A stretch of 64,000 nucleotides of DNA from positions 1 through 64,000 of the forward strand of contig NZ_AYYR01000014.1 of the NCBI RefSeq assembly GCF_001435975.1. The letters are read 5' to 3'. The position numbers were made by a program, and so were the translations under genes. The stretch comes from Secundilactobacillus collinoides DSM 20515 = JCM 1123 (GTDB taxonomy: Bacteria; Bacillota; Bacilli; Lactobacillales; Lactobacillaceae). The notes under the pieces were generated by a model that worked only from the letters and a program-made list of their open reading frames with translations, was not told the origin of the DNA and made no database searches. Positions 10,351 through 23,717 of the stretch are shown piece by piece (position 1 is the stretch's first letter; the number at the start of each line of letters is the position of its first letter).

Positions 10351-11610
10351 GTGAACTATCAAGAACAAGATCCAGAATTATGGCAGGCTATCGCAAATGA
10401 AGAGGATCGCCAAGAACATAATATTGAACTGATTGCTTCTGAAAACATCGTTTCACAAGCTGTACGTGCTGCTCAGGGGTCCGTTTTGACTAACAAGTAT
10501 TCGGAAGGGTATCCCTCAAAACGCTACTATGGCGGTAACGAATACATTGACATTGTTGAGAACCTGGCCATTGACCGGGCAAAGAAACTGTTTGGCGCTG
10601 AATATGCTAACGTGCAGCCCCACTCAGGGTCGCAGGCCAATCAGGCTGTGTACGCCGCTTTTTTGAAGCCTGGTGACACGATTCTTGGCATGGGTCTGGA
10701 TTCCGGTGGCCATTTGTCACATGGTGCCAAGGTCAACTTCAGTGGGAAACTGTATGAAGCGTATAGCTATGGTCTGAATCCTGATACTGAATTGCTAGAT
10801 TATGACATGGTTCGCGACGTGGCTAAGAAGATCAAGCCGAAAATGATCGTGGCGGGTGCTTCAGCCTATAGCCGGATCATTGACTGGCAAGCTTTCCGTG
10901 ACATCGCTGATGAGGTTGGCGCTTACTTGATGGTCGATATGGCACACATCGCCGGTTTAGTGGCCGCTGGGCTGCACCCGACACCAGTTGGGATTGCCGA
11001 TGTCGTAACGACAACCACGCACAAGACGCTTCGCGGACCTCGCGGCGGTCTGATCCTATCACAGGAGAAGTATGCTAAACAGATCAATTCCGCCGTCTTT
11101 CCAGGGACTCAAGGCGGCCCGTTGGACCATGTGATCGCTGCCAAGGCAACGATGCTGAAGGAAGATCTGCAGCCTGAATTTAAAGACTACGCGGCGCAAA
11201 TTATTAAAAACGCCCAGGCCATGGCTGACGTCTTTAATAAGAGTGATAACATCCGGGTCGTTTCTGGTGGAACTGATAATCACTTGATGACGCTTGACCT
11301 GACGAAGACTGACTTGAACGGGAAACAGACGCAAGAGTTGCTGGATTCTGTTTCGATCACGACCAACAAAGAATCAATTCCTAACGAACCGCTAAGTCCT
11401 TTCAAGACGTCCGGTATTCGGCTAGGGACGCCGGCAATCACCACCCGTGGCTTCAAGGAAGCTGACGCAGCCCAGGTCGCCGAATTGATTGTGAAAACGA
11501 TTGAGAACCATGATAATGAAACAGCGTTAGACGAAGTTAAAACTGGCGTTCGTGCGTTGACGGATGCACACCCGATCACTGCTAATGTTGCTGAAATTGA
11601 ATTTAAGTAA
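10351..11610 (+). CDS. glyA: Serine hydroxymethyltransferase
   Basis: PLP enzyme that converts serine and tetrahydrofolate to glycine and 5,10-methylene-THF, the main source of one-carbon units. The Schiff-base lysine is K225 in [14 protein letters not shown]. Other family blocks are [10 protein letters not shown] and [12 protein letters not shown]. 419 residues is normal. It starts at GTG with AAGGAG about nine bases upstream. The 78-base gap from tsaC has a possible own promoter. Downstream lies upp, as in Bacillus. Confidence 0.96.
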   Translation: MNYQEQDPELWQAIANEEDRQEHNIELIASENIVSQAVRAAQGSVLTNKYSEGYPSKRYYGGNEYIDIVENLAIDRAKKLFGAEYANVQPHSGSQANQAVYAAFLKPGDTILGMGLDSGGHLSHGAKVNFSGKLYEAYSYGLNPDTELLDYDMVRDVAKKIKPKMIVAGASAYSRIIDWQAFRDIADEVGAYLMVDMAHIAGLVAAGLHPTPVGIADVVTTTTHKTLRGPRGGLILSQEKYAKQINSAVFPGTQGGPLDHVIAAKATMLKEDLQPEFKDYAAQIIKNAQAMADVFNKSDNIRVVSGGTDNHLMTLDLTKTDLNGKQTQELLDSVSITTNKESIPNEPLSPFKTSGIRLGTPAITTRGFKEADAAQVAELIVKTIENHDNETALDEVKTGVRALTDAHPITANVAEIEFK

Positions 11611-11703
11611 TAAAAGTGAACCTTACTTCGCTATGTAAATTAACTATATTATGGTAGAAAATTATCAAAGGATAGGTTATTTACAGAAAATGACACATAA
11701 ATG

Positions 11704-11745
11704 AACCGCCTGACATGCAAAAGAGTGTGACAGGCGGTTTGTTTA
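11704..11745 (+). terminator. Probable glyA terminator
   Basis: AACCGCCTG pairs with CAGGCGGTT across an 18-base loop, followed by a T-rich but interrupted tract. It lies about 95 bases after glyA. Confidence 0.6.
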
Positions 11746-12030
11746 TGTTTTTTTCTTCCATTATATGTAAGGGCTTACAAGAACACTTTATGTGTTAATC
11801 GACAAATAACCGCTATCCGTATGTAATCTCACGAATGGTGGGGTGTATTGGCGAAATTGATAACGGTACTTATTGTTTTCAGACTGGGATACTATTACTA
11901 GGCCCAGTAAGGTATTCGGGTTCATTATGGTCAATTATCGGCTGGTGGTGAAAGTCGCGTCACTAAACATGAAAATCCGGCTTCTTTTTTATCTTTTTGC
12001 CGTTCAGCCATTTATTCAGTGGGGTGTGTA
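11746..12030 (+). other. Structured intergenic region before upp
   Basis: No recognised gene. It holds an ACTGGG/CCCAGT hairpin (near 11882-11907), a GTGA/TCAC hairpin near 11948 and then a T-rich run near 11985-11998, as a short structured RNA might. A 38-codon reading frame (11835-11951) has no ribosome site. A stretch near 11848 resembles the D-arm of a leucine tRNA, but the stems do not pair. The extended -10 TGGTACAAT near 12030 probably drives upp. Confidence 0.3.
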
Positions 12031-12068
12031 ATGGTACAATGAAAGAAATCATAAAGGAGTGTCAACTC

Positions 12069-12698
12069 ATGGGCAAGTTTCAGGTTATGGATCACCCACT
12101 GATCCAACACAAACTGACAATCATTCGGAACAAAAACTGCGGAACGAAGGTATTCCGCGAAGTCGTCGATGAAATCACAACGTTAATGGCGTACGATGTC
12201 GCGCGGGACATGCCATTGGAGGACGTTGAGATCGAGACCCCAATCGCTAAAATGACGGCCAAGACCCTATCTGGTAAAAAAGTTGCCGTTGTGCCGATTT
12301 TACGGGCAGGCATCGGGATGGTCGATGGTATCCTAAAGTTGATTCCGGCTGCTAAAGTTGGTCATATCGGAATGTATCGTGACGAGGAGACCCTTGAACC
12401 GCATGAATATTTCGTAAAACTGCCTGCTGATATTGAACAGCGTCAGGTCTTTGTTGTGGATCCGATGTTAGCCACGGGTGGGTCAGCCATTATGGCAATC
12501 GATGCCCTGAAGAAGCGCGGTGCAACCAACATTAAGTTTGTTTGTTTGGTGTCCGCACCAGAAGGGGTCAAGGCATTACGTGAAAAGCACCCCGACGTCG
12601 ACATCTATGCCGCTGCCCTGGACGATCATCTGAATGAAGATGGTTACATCGTTCCCGGGTTAGGGGATGCCGGTGACCGGTTATTCGGTACTAAATAA
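12069..12698 (+). CDS. upp: Uracil phosphoribosyltransferase
   Basis: Salvage enzyme that joins uracil to PRPP to give UMP in the cytoplasm. The PRPP loop is [11 protein letters not shown] and the uracil-binding C-terminus is [19 protein letters not shown]. 209 residues is the standard length. The start ATG has AAAGGAG nine bases upstream; longer in-frame starts run back through the promoter and are rejected. Between glyA and the ATP synthase operon, its usual Firmicute place. Confidence 0.96.
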   Translation: MGKFQVMDHPLIQHKLTIIRNKNCGTKVFREVVDEITTLMAYDVARDMPLEDVEIETPIAKMTAKTLSGKKVAVVPILRAGIGMVDGILKLIPAAKVGHIGMYRDEETLEPHEYFVKLPADIEQRQVFVVDPMLATGGSAIMAIDALKKRGATNIKFVCLVSAPEGVKALREKHPDVDIYAAALDDHLNEDGYIVPGLGDAGDRLFGTK

Positions 12699-12710
12699 AC
12701 GTCAGATTAT

Positions 12711-12772
12711 AAAAACAATCAGTTTCAGATTTCGGCAATATCGCTGTTATCTTGGCGCTGATTGTTTTTTTG
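12711..12772 (+). terminator. upp terminator
   Basis: AAAACAATCAG pairs with CTGATTGTTTT over a long loop that has its own small stems, followed by seven T. Confidence 0.75.
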
Positions 12773-12795
12773 TCATAAAATGTGACAAGAATACT

Positions 12796-12824
12796 TTGTA
12801 TTTTTGCTGAAACGGTGGTAGAAT
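12796..12824 (+). promoter_or_regulatory. ATP synthase operon promoter
   Basis: TTGTAT, 17 bases, TAGAAT with extended -10 TGG. The predicted transcript start lies about 155 bases before atpB, leaving a fairly long leader without an atpI gene. Confidence 0.6.
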
Positions 12825-12986
12825 TCTGATTGTATTTTGTGATAAATCAGGTTGTCTTTAAGGTGCGATTTGAGTTATCATTCATATGCCGCAATAATTA
12901 GAAAAATGGATTCTAGTTAGATTAAAAATCGACTGGCGCCATCGAATATTCTTGCGTTAATTTGGTTTGAAAAGAGGTGATACTCT

Positions 12987-13703
12987 GTGGGAGATCCATC
13001 TTCAGTTCCTACCTTTCAACTCGGAGGGCTTACGTTTAACGTCACGAATATGATTTCGGGACTTATTGCGTTTGTGCTCGTTTTTTTGTTTGTCTTTGCG
13101 CTTTCGCGTCATATTACAATGAAGCCGGGTCGCGGACAGAACATTTTGGAATGGCTCGTTGACTTTACGAATAATATTCTAAAGGGTTCTATTCCAGGCA
13201 ACGAAACGAGTGCGTTTGGGCTATATGGATTCACCTTGTTCTTGTTCCTGTTTGTTTCCAATGAACTTGGGCTATTCATTCAAATTTCCCTTGGTGGAAA
13301 AGATTGGGTTCGTAGTCCAACATCTGACCCGATCGTTACCATGACATTTTCTCTTGCCACGTTAATGATCGCGCAGTACGCTGGTGTAATGAAGTTTGGT
13401 TGGAAAAAACATTTCTCAGGATACTTAAAGCCGTTCGTTTTTTGGCTGCCGATTAGTATTTTTGAGGAATTTACGAACTTCCTAACGTTAGGACTTCGTA
13501 TCTTCGGTGTCATTTACTCAGGTGAAATGTTGTTGAAGATTATCGGAGAGATGGCCTTTTCTGGTGGAATTGCATCCTTTGGGGTCGCAGTTGTACTGGC
13601 ATTGGTCTGGCAAGGTTTCTCGGCATTCCTTGGGGCCATTCAAGCGTTCGTCTTTGTAACACTTTCGTCCGTCTACATTGCAGACAAAATCGAAATCGAT
13701 TAG
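12987..13703 (+). CDS. atpB: F1Fo ATP synthase subunit a
   Basis: Membrane subunit of the Fo motor that forms the two proton half-channels against the c-ring. Five to six hydrophobic segments are visible. The essential arginine is in NFLTLGLRIFGVIYSG, and the last helix contains LGAIQAFVFVTLSSVYI. 238 residues is typical of Firmicutes. GTG start with AGAGGTGA six bases upstream. First gene of the atp operon; atpI, often found ahead of it in bacilli, is not seen. In lactobacilli the enzyme mainly works as a proton-pumping ATPase for acid tolerance (family knowledge). Confidence 0.96.
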   Translation: MGDPSSVPTFQLGGLTFNVTNMISGLIAFVLVFLFVFALSRHITMKPGRGQNILEWLVDFTNNILKGSIPGNETSAFGLYGFTLFLFLFVSNELGLFIQISLGGKDWVRSPTSDPIVTMTFSLATLMIAQYAGVMKFGWKKHFSGYLKPFVFWLPISIFEEFTNFLTLGLRIFGVIYSGEMLLKIIGEMAFSGGIASFGVAVVLALVWQGFSAFLGAIQAFVFVTLSSVYIADKIEID

Positions 13704-13967
<264 letters not shown>

Positions 13968-14018
13968 TTTCGATAACACTTAGTTTGCTTACTTTTAAAA
14001 CGAAGGAGGTGTCAATAG

Positions 14019-14534
14019 ATGTTCTCACATTTAGTCGTAGGTGCCAGCTTGTTTTTCGGTGACATTATCTTTTACGCAGTCTGCTTCTTGATTTTGATGT
14101 GGTTGATCAAGATTTTTGCTTGGAAGCCCATTAATCAAATGATGCAAGACCGTGCTGATAAGATTTCTAACGATATCGATTCAGCTGAAAAGTCCCGTGA
14201 TGAAGCTGCTTCACTTGCACAGCAACGCCAAAGTGCCCTTGCCAATTCTCGCCAGGAAGCTACCACGATTGTTGATAATGCTAAAAAGCAGGGTCAGCAA
14301 CAACGCGATGGTATCGTGGCTCAAGCCCAGACCGATGCACAATCATTAAAGGTCAACGCGCAAAAGGATATTGAACAAGAACGCCAAGATGCATTGCAAA
14401 ACGTGCGTAACGATGTGGCTGACTTATCTATTGAGATTGCTTCCAAGATCATTCAAAAAGAATTAAGCGCTGATGATCAAAAGGCATTGATTGATTCTTA
14501 TATCGAAGGGTTGGGGAAGCAACATGAGTCTTGA
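14019..14534 (+). CDS. atpF: F1Fo ATP synthase subunit b
   Basis: Peripheral stalk subunit: one N-terminal membrane helix (about residues 10-30, [19 protein letters not shown]) then a long charged, alanine- and glutamine-rich coiled coil that reaches up to the F1 head as a dimer. 171 residues is typical. GAAGGAGGTG precedes the ATG. Its last 11 bases overlap the start of atpH, which binds its C-terminus. Confidence 0.95.
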   Translation: MFSHLVVGASLFFGDIIFYAVCFLILMWLIKIFAWKPINQMMQDRADKISNDIDSAEKSRDEAASLAQQRQSALANSRQEATTIVDNAKKQGQQQRDGIVAQAQTDAQSLKVNAQKDIEQERQDALQNVRNDVADLSIEIASKIIQKELSADDQKALIDSYIEGLGKQHES

Positions 14535-15066
14535 TAAGGTTACGGTAGCTAAACGCTACTCAAAAGCACTGTTCGAGATTCTTGATGAAAAAGGCCAACT
14601 TGATGCTGGCTTTGCGGAACTCGAACAGCTACGTAAAGTCTTCCAAGACAACCCACAATTGGGCACTGCATTAACAGATTCAACCTTAGACTTGTCTAAG
14701 CGCGAAGCATTGGTTAAGCCGTTCTTGGATAACTCATCTAGTTACATTCACAATTTGATTCAAATGGTCTTTGATTACAATCGGATGGACGCCATGGTTG
14801 AAATTATCAACCAGTTCCAGACTTTGTATGATGAGAAGAACCAAACGGTGTATGCTGACGTGACTACCGCGGTAGCCATAGATGATGCACAACTGGAGAG
14901 CTTAAAGACGGGCTATGCAAAACGCGTTGGCGCGAAGCAGGTCATCTTGACCAGTAAAGTTGATGCATCAATTCTTGGCGGGGTTATTATTCAGTCCGAA
15001 GGTACCATCTTTGATGGCAGCATTAAGACGAAGATTGCCCGCGTACGTCAGGCACTGTTAGGATAA
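14524..15066 (+). CDS. atpH: F1Fo ATP synthase subunit delta
   Basis: Cap of the peripheral stalk that links subunit b to the alpha subunits (OSCP homologue). Family blocks [11 protein letters not shown] at the N-terminus and [13 protein letters not shown] with a C-terminal [15 protein letters not shown] are visible. The ATG I use gives 180 residues, the family norm, and overlaps atpF; an upstream in-frame start would add eleven residues from the end of atpF. Coupled translation is likely. Confidence 0.95.
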   Translation: MSLDKVTVAKRYSKALFEILDEKGQLDAGFAELEQLRKVFQDNPQLGTALTDSTLDLSKREALVKPFLDNSSSYIHNLIQMVFDYNRMDAMVEIINQFQTLYDEKNQTVYADVTTAVAIDDAQLESLKTGYAKRVGAKQVILTSKVDASILGGVIIQSEGTIFDGSIKTKIARVRQALLG

Positions 15067-15083
15067 CAACGAGATCTTTATAA

Positions 15084-16634
<1,551 letters not shown>

Positions 16635-16660
16635 ACCTTGAGGAAGGATGGTGAGAGCTC

Positions 16661-17554
16661 ATGGCTGAATCGATGAGTGACGTTCAACGTCGCATTGTTT
16701 CAACAAAGAATACACGACAGATCACGACGGCGATGCAGATGGTTCAATCTTCAAAGTTGAATCAGATTCAAAAAGCGGCAGTCGGTTATCAAGACTACGT
16801 GGCCAAAGTCAAGGCTGTTGTGATGCATCTCGCAAAATCTCATCTTTTAGATGATTCCTCGAGCGATTCGCAATCCAAGGGGTCGAAAAAAACGGCTTAT
16901 TTGGTCATTACCTCTGATCGAGGAATGGTCGGCAGTTATAACAGTAACGTTTTACGTGAGGCAAATACGTTTATCGACGAGCATAATGCTGGTGGTGAAC
17001 ACATGATCCTTGCAGTGGGCGGGACTGGTGCTGATTTTTACAAGAAGCGCGGTGATAACGTGGCCTATGAATACCGCGGTGTCAGTGACGTGCCAACGTT
17101 TAATGAAGTACGTGAAATTGTCAAAACCGTAACTTCGATGTATGAAAATAACGTTTTCGATGAATTGTATGTCTGCTATAACCACTTTGTTAACCGGCTG
17201 GTATCCCGCTTCCGGGCGGACAAGATGCTGCCAGTTGACAGTGAAACGTTGAGCACAGATACTTCTGAAGAAACTGAATCTGCGCCTCTGACTGCAGCTT
17301 ACGACATGGAACCTTCTGAAAAGGAAGTTCTGGACGTTGTTTTGCCACAGTACTCAGAGAGTTTAGTCTTTGGTGCAATTCTTGACGCTAAGACGTCAGA
17401 ACATGCATCGAGCTCGAATGCCATGAAGTCAGCCTCAGATAATGCGACTGACTTGATTGGCGAACTTGAGTTGCGATATAATCGTGCCCGTCAAGCAGCA
17501 ATTACGACTGAAATTACTGAAATTACTGGTGGGCAAGAGGCATTAAATAATTAA
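16661..17554 (+). CDS. atpG: F1Fo ATP synthase subunit gamma
   Basis: Central rotor shaft inside the alpha3beta3 head. The N-terminal helix has [19 protein letters not shown] and the C-terminal helix [15 protein letters not shown], both family hallmarks. About 297 residues, a little longer than the 286 typical of enterobacteria because of a serine-rich insert near residues 65-75 ([15 protein letters not shown]) and one near 195-210 rich in Ser, Thr and Glu; such inserts occur in lactobacilli. Confidence 0.95.
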   Translation: MAESMSDVQRRIVSTKNTRQITTAMQMVQSSKLNQIQKAAVGYQDYVAKVKAVVMHLAKSHLLDDSSSDSQSKGSKKTAYLVITSDRGMVGSYNSNVLREANTFIDEHNAGGEHMILAVGGTGADFYKKRGDNVAYEYRGVSDVPTFNEVREIVKTVTSMYENNVFDELYVCYNHFVNRLVSRFRADKMLPVDSETLSTDTSEETESAPLTAAYDMEPSEKEVLDVVLPQYSESLVFGAILDAKTSEHASSSNAMKSASDNATDLIGELELRYNRARQAAITTEITEITGGQEALNN

Positions 17555-17569
17555 GACGGGAGGAATTAA

Positions 17570-18988
<1,419 letters not shown>

Positions 18989-19001
18989 GGAGGGGTTCTA
19001 A

Positions 19002-19430
19002 ATGGCTGATTCTCAATCGGTTTTAACCGTTAGTATCGTAACCCCCGATGGTAAAGTTTATGATAACGAGAAAGCTACACTGATCGTCGTAAAGACGCAG
19101 CTTGGTGAACTCGGGATCATGCCGAACCACGTTCCTGTCATTGCCTCATTGGCGGTTGATGAAGCTCGTGTACAATCTGTCGATGGTAAGGATGTCGACG
19201 AAATTGCTGTTAACGGCGGTTTTGTTGAATTTTCCGAAAACACCGCAACGATTGTTGCCGATACAGCTGAATGTCAGGACGACATCGACGTTGACCGTGC
19301 TAAGAATGCTCAGAAACGTGCTGAGGCACGCATCAAAGAAGCACAACAAGCACAGGATACAGATGCCTTGAATCGTGCTGAAGTTGCACTTCGGCGAGCT
19401 GTTAATCGAATTAACGTCGCTGGCAAATAA
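19002..19430 (+). CDS. atpC: F1Fo ATP synthase subunit epsilon
   Basis: Foot of the rotor that touches the c-ring and can block ATP hydrolysis. An N-terminal beta sandwich (LTVSIVTPDGKVYDNEKATLIVV, first part, then GELGIMPNHVPV) is followed by a C-terminal helical pair (residues about 95-142). 142 residues is usual. Last gene of the operon, 13 bases after atpD, closed by a strong terminator. Confidence 0.95.
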   Translation: MADSQSVLTVSIVTPDGKVYDNEKATLIVVKTQLGELGIMPNHVPVIASLAVDEARVQSVDGKDVDEIAVNGGFVEFSENTATIVADTAECQDDIDVDRAKNAQKRAEARIKEAQQAQDTDALNRAEVALRRAVNRINVAGK

Positions 19431-19444
19431 AGTTGGCTATGATG

Positions 19445-19478
19445 AAAGCACCCAAACCTCTGGTTTGGGTGCTTTTTT
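19445..19478 (+). terminator. atp operon terminator
   Basis: A perfect 14-bp stem (AAAGCACCCAAACC) with a 3-base loop and a T-run. Confidence 0.93.
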
Positions 19479-19479
19479 G

Positions 19480-20270
19480 ATAGAAGCGGCGAAAGGCGTT
19501 TACATGCTGACTTTTGCTTTCTGACATTCGTTTCTGCCCCACTTTGCCTAACAAGCGTGTTTTTGACCTTAGTTTTTTTGTAACTTGGTTGTCTGAAAAA
19601 GACCTATAATTTTTAAGCAGCCTTGCTAACTTGCGGGGGTGATTTAAAAAACGGTTCAGGATTTACGCCGACTGTTCATTTAGCCTCGAAGATATGAGAT
19701 TGAATGATAAAAAGGGACTTTTGGAAATACAACCTGGTGAATTTAGTGTGGGAACGCAACGGTGTCACCAGGCATACTGAGGCGGCATTTTGATTTGCAG
19801 CAAAGCAATCAAAAAGATCGGTCCACACAAGTGCGTCAAAAAAAACGGGTGATAATGCTATAACCAAGCCGGGTAGACCATTACAAAATAATCAAATTTC
19901 ATCCCGCAAGCGTCTTTTAAAACGATTAGGTTTTACGATACTTGTACCTAACAATAACCAGATATATCAGTAGCCATTCACCAATCAGTGACAGTGAATT
20001 GGTAACTACAACTGACCGGTATAGCGGTGACTTTGTGAATGAATCGTGGTCGAACGTATTGCTATCAACGTTTTAAAAATGTGCAGTCACCTCTGCGTTT
20101 CACCCTGTAGATCCGTCAAGGTCACTATTCGCCAAATTCCAAACAATTATAAGGTTTTGTGTCGCGATTGCACGGTTCAAGTAAATTCGTAATATTACAA
20201 ATGACACGTTACTAGCGACAACCCCTAGAAACTATGCTATATTTTAGGAGTAATTCAGAAAGGAAAGTTA
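19480..20270. other. Long intergenic stretch without a recognised gene
   Basis: About 790 bases between the atp terminator and the DUF1146 gene, longer than any other gene-free stretch here. All six frames are broken; the longest readings are about 60 residues, with no ribosome site and no family features. It may hold a decayed gene or an RNA. The last part contains the promoter of the next gene (extended -10 TGCTATATT near 20237). Confidence 0.4.
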
Positions 20271-20274
20271 GCTT

Positions 20275-20505
20275 ATGCGAACAATCGGGACACAGGCCCT
20301 CTTGACTCTAATCAGTCATTTTATTTTTATCTTTGTTGCATTTTGGAGTATTCAAAAATTGCACATTGAAAATGTGATGAGGCTCTACCCCACACAGGCT
20401 CGGGTATTAATTGTTATGTTGTCTGTTGCGGTAGGATATACCTGCAGTTCTTTTTTCCTGAATTTTATTGATAATGTCCGTAACTTAATTTATATGTTTA
20501 AGTAA
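20275..20505 (+). CDS. DUF1146 family membrane protein (YwzB-like)
   Basis: 76-residue protein with two hydrophobic helices (about 8-27 and 44-66) joined by a short polar loop. Size, topology and place between atpC and murA match the DUF1146/YwzB family of Firmicutes, which has no known biochemical function. AGAAAGGAAAG precedes the ATG. It ends 23 bases before murA and is probably co-transcribed with it, which hints at a link to the envelope or to the ATP synthase; that is inference from position only. Confidence 0.82.
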   Translation: MRTIGTQALLTLISHFIFIFVAFWSIQKLHIENVMRLYPTQARVLIVMLSVAVGYTCSSFFLNFIDNVRNLIYMFK

Positions 20506-20528
20506 CGAGACACGTGGAGGGAATTAAA

Positions 20529-21833
20529 GTGGAAAAAATCATTGTGCATGGCGGAAACCGTCTGCAAGGATCTGTACATATTGAAGGCGCAAAAAATGCG
20601 GTACTACCAATATTGGCAGCATCGATCCTAGCAGAACGCGATGAAATGGTGTTAACAAACGTGCCGATTTTATCAGACGTTTATACGATGAATAATGTTT
20701 TAAAGTTTTTGAATTTGGATGTTGAGTTCGACGAAGCACACAACACAGTGCGTTTGAATGCCGCCAAGAAGCTGTCGACTCAAGCACCGTTTGAATATGT
20801 ATCAAAAATGCGTGCCTCAATTGTGGTCATGGGCCCATTATTGGCTCGTTACGGACACACACGGGTTGCAATGCCAGGCGGTTGCGCGATTGGATCGCGA
20901 CCAGTGGATCTGCATCTGAAGGGCTTCGAAGCCTTGGGTGCTACAATTAATCAACAGGACGGCTACATCGAAGCGAAAGCTGATCAGTTGGTAGGGACAA
21001 ACATCTACTTGGACTTTCCAAGTGTCGGTGCCACCCAAAACATTATGATGGCTGCGACGTTGGCTAAGGGTACCACAGTAATTGAGAACGTTGCGCGCGA
21101 GCCGGAAATTGTCGATTTGGCAAACGTCTTGAATAAGATGGGCGCAAAAGTTCGTGGGGCAGGCACTGAGACGATTCGTGTTGAAGGTGTGACCGCCTTA
21201 CACGGCACGACACATCACGTTGTCCAAGACCGGATCGAAGCTGGGACATTCATGGTTGCTGCAGCCTTGACTCAGGGTGACATCCTTGTTAGGGATGCTA
21301 TTTCTGAACACAACAAGCCCCTGATTTCCAAACTTGAAGAGATGGGTGTTACGGTAATTGATGAAGATGCAGGCGTCCGCGTTATTGGGCCAAAGGTCTT
21401 GAAACCAACCAACGTGAAGACGATGCCGCATCCAGGGTTTCCAACGGATATGCAACCGCAAATGTCAGTACTACAACTGGCAGCAAAGGGCACTAGTACC
21501 TTGACTGAAACTGTCTTTGAAAATCGGTTTATGCACTTGGAAGAACTTCGACGCATGAATGCGAACTTCAAGATTGAGGGTCGCACAGTCGTTTTATATG
21601 GTCCGACGAATTTCAACGGCGCTGAAGTTGCCGCTACTGATCTTCGGGCAGCTGCCGCACTTGTCCTTGCAGGGCTGGTTGCTAACGGATACACACAAGT
21701 GACTAACTTGAAGTATTTGGATCGCGGCTACTACGATTTTCACAAAAAGCTTGCCTCATTGGGGGCTGAAATCGAACGTGTTTCAGTTCCAGAACAAGAA
21801 GAAGTTGTTTTGAAATCTAAAGCTCAAGATTAA
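20529..21833 (+). CDS. murA: UDP-N-acetylglucosamine 1-carboxyvinyltransferase
   Basis: First committed step of peptidoglycan synthesis: transfers enolpyruvate from PEP to UDP-GlcNAc. The active-site cysteine, the target of fosfomycin, is C119 in [18 protein letters not shown]. 434 residues from the GTG that follows GGAGGG by seven bases; the GTG fifteen bases upstream lies on the ribosome site and is rejected. Gram-positives with low GC often carry two murA paralogues; by its neighbours (DUF1146, mbl) this is the murAA/murA1 type. Confidence 0.95.
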   Translation: MEKIIVHGGNRLQGSVHIEGAKNAVLPILAASILAERDEMVLTNVPILSDVYTMNNVLKFLNLDVEFDEAHNTVRLNAAKKLSTQAPFEYVSKMRASIVVMGPLLARYGHTRVAMPGGCAIGSRPVDLHLKGFEALGATINQQDGYIEAKADQLVGTNIYLDFPSVGATQNIMMAATLAKGTTVIENVAREPEIVDLANVLNKMGAKVRGAGTETIRVEGVTALHGTTHHVVQDRIEAGTFMVAAALTQGDILVRDAISEHNKPLISKLEEMGVTVIDEDAGVRVIGPKVLKPTNVKTMPHPGFPTDMQPQMSVLQLAAKGTSTLTETVFENRFMHLEELRRMNANFKIEGRTVVLYGPTNFNGAEVAATDLRAAAALVLAGLVANGYTQVTNLKYLDRGYYDFHKKLASLGAEIERVSVPEQEEVVLKSKAQD

Positions 21834-21835
21834 GT

Positions 21836-21867
21836 AAAGATGGGGTTAAATTGCCCCATCTTTTTTA
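21836..21867 (+). terminator. murA terminator
   Basis: AGATGGGG/CCCCATCT stem with an 8-base loop and a T-run, directly after the stop codon. Confidence 0.88.
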
Positions 21868-21943
21868 TGGATACATAGTCTCGAGGTACGGGCTATGCTA
21901 TAATTAACGGTTGAGATATTAAATTCAGGAGGAATCAATTAGG

Positions 21944-22954
21944 ATGGCTAAAGATATTGGTATTGATTTAGGAACTGCCAATGTACTTATCTACGCAGTG
22001 GGTAAGGGAATTGTGTTAAACGAGCCGTCAGTGGTCGCTGTTGACACCAAGACAAACCAGGTGCTTGCGGTTGGGTCAGAAGCTTATCGCATGGTTGGCC
22101 GGACACCAAGTAATATCCGGGCAATTCGACCATTGAAGGATGGGGTTATTTCAGATTTTGACATTACTGAGAGCATGTTATCTTACTTTATCAGTAAGTT
22201 GAATGTGAAGGGCTTTTTATCAAAGCCGAACATCATGATTTGTGCCCCAACAAACATCACTGAAATCGAGCGGCGGGCAATCATCCAAGCCGCTGAAAAA
22301 TCAGGTGGTGCAAAAGTCTATCTTGAAGAAGAACCCAAAGTTGCCGCTGTTGGTGCAGGGATGGATATTTTCAAACCTCGTGGGAACATGGTTATCGATA
22401 TTGGTGGTGGGACTAGTGATATTGCCGTCCTTTCGCTTGGCGATATTGTGGCCAGCAAGTCGATTCGGATCGCCGGTGACGAACTGAACGTGAACATCAT
22501 TAATTACTTGAAAACCAAGCATAATCTGCAGATTGGTGAACGTACTGCTGAAACCATTAAAATCCAAATTGGTACCGCTTATCTTGATGAGAACGACCAA
22601 GACAGTTTAGAAGTTCGCGGACGTGATTCCGTAACTGGGATGCCGCGTTCTGTGGAAATTACGGCTGAAGAGATCCGGCCAGCAATCAGTGTGGTCATGG
22701 ATCAAATCGTCAACGCTGCCAAAGAAGTCCTTGAAATTGTACCGCCTGAACTAGCATCAGATATCATTGACCGCGGTATCATGCTGACCGGTGGTGGGGC
22801 TCTCTTAAAGGGCATCGATAAGCTCTTCATTGACCGCTTAAAGGTTCCGGTTGTTATTTCGGATAGTCCGTTGGATAACGTTGCCAAGGGTGCCGGGGTT
22901 TTACTGGAACACATGGACACTAATTCGAAAAAGAGCCGTAAAGCAAATAAGTAA
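21944..22954 (+). CDS. mbl: MreB-like actin homologue (Mbl type)
   Basis: Bacterial actin of the MreB family that forms membrane filaments and guides the elongasome. Phosphate and nucleotide blocks are [29 protein letters not shown] and [11 protein letters not shown]. 336 residues. I call it Mbl, not MreB, because it follows murA, whereas a second MreB homologue at 52.8 kb heads the mreBCD-minCD cluster. Own promoter likely (TGCTATAAT about 45 bases upstream); AGGAGG before the ATG. yidD follows 11 bases later. Confidence 0.92.
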   Translation: MAKDIGIDLGTANVLIYAVGKGIVLNEPSVVAVDTKTNQVLAVGSEAYRMVGRTPSNIRAIRPLKDGVISDFDITESMLSYFISKLNVKGFLSKPNIMICAPTNITEIERRAIIQAAEKSGGAKVYLEEEPKVAAVGAGMDIFKPRGNMVIDIGGGTSDIAVLSLGDIVASKSIRIAGDELNVNIINYLKTKHNLQIGERTAETIKIQIGTAYLDENDQDSLEVRGRDSVTGMPRSVEITAEEIRPAISVVMDQIVNAAKEVLEIVPPELASDIIDRGIMLTGGGALLKGIDKLFIDRLKVPVVISDSPLDNVAKGAGVLLEHMDTNSKKSRKANK

Positions 22955-22965
22955 GTGAGGCTGTT

Positions 22966-23241
22966 ATGAAAAAAGTGCTGATGATCATGGTCCGCGGGTA
23001 TCAACGGTTTATTTCACCGTTGTTTCCGCCAACCTGTCGCTATTCGCCAACCTGTTCAAGCTATATGCTGACAGCGTTGCAAAAACACGGTGCCATCAAG
23101 GGTGCCCTGATGGGGATTGCTCGCATTTTGCGGTGCAACCCGCTGGTGCACGGTGGTTACGATCCGGTACCAGATCATTTTAGCCTGCGCCGAAATAAAA
23201 AGGCCGAAATGGCCTATATTGAAGAAATGAAATTAAAGTAG
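22966..23241 (+). CDS. yidD: Membrane protein insertion efficiency factor YidD
   Basis: Small membrane-associated protein that helps YidC/OxaA insert proteins into the membrane. The three-cysteine family pattern [12 protein letters not shown] and the block [15 protein letters not shown] are clear. 91 residues is normal for Firmicutes. It follows mbl in the same transcript. Confidence 0.94.
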   Translation: MKKVLMIMVRGYQRFISPLFPPTCRYSPTCSSYMLTALQKHGAIKGALMGIARILRCNPLVHGGYDPVPDHFSLRRNKKAEMAYIEEMKLK

Positions 23242-23400
23242 TCAGTAAGTTATTGGCTGCTTTCTTTTTTGTGAGTATCTTCTCATACGGTGGTGTTCAG
23301 TATTTTTCACTCCACGCTACTAGTGATTCTAAAACAGAAATGCGTTAAAATAAGGATTGTTCTATTTTAATGTGTCGTAAAACAAAATAAGGAGTTCAGT

Positions 23401-23619
23401 ATGTCCAAGAAAAATCAACCGATCGGTGTTGCCATCGATGAAGTTCAACAGGGAGAATTAACCGTTCTCCAGGTTTCTATTAAAGATCAAGTGATCGGCA
23501 TCATTAAGCCTTCAGATAAAACGTTTGAGGTCGATATTGATGGCGATCAACCGGTAAAAGTCAAGACACAGGATGACGGCATCGAATACCTCATCCAGGC
23601 CTACAATTTACACCACTAG
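23401..23619 (+). CDS. DUF2969 family protein
   Basis: 72-residue soluble protein of unknown function, with alternating charged and hydrophobic residues that suggest a small beta-rich domain. I match it to the lactobacillar DUF2969 family from size, content and place before rodA; this is a memory match, not a search. AAGGAG precedes the ATG by seven bases. Likely own promoter in the 160-base gap behind yidD. Confidence 0.65.
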   Translation: MSKKNQPIGVAIDEVQQGELTVLQVSIKDQVIGIIKPSDKTFEVDIDGDQPVKVKTQDDGIEYLIQAYNLHH

Positions 23620-23717
23620 GGCGTTTTCTAAAAAAGGCTTAAAAGTGCCATTCAGATAAGCGCAAACAACTAGTGAATGCTTATAATATAAGCTGAGTGT
23701 GAAAGGAGGGGCGTGTT

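Noticed and set aside
11835-11951. 38-codon frame in the glyA-upp gap
   Set aside because: No ribosome site and no recognisable product; left as part of an undefined region.
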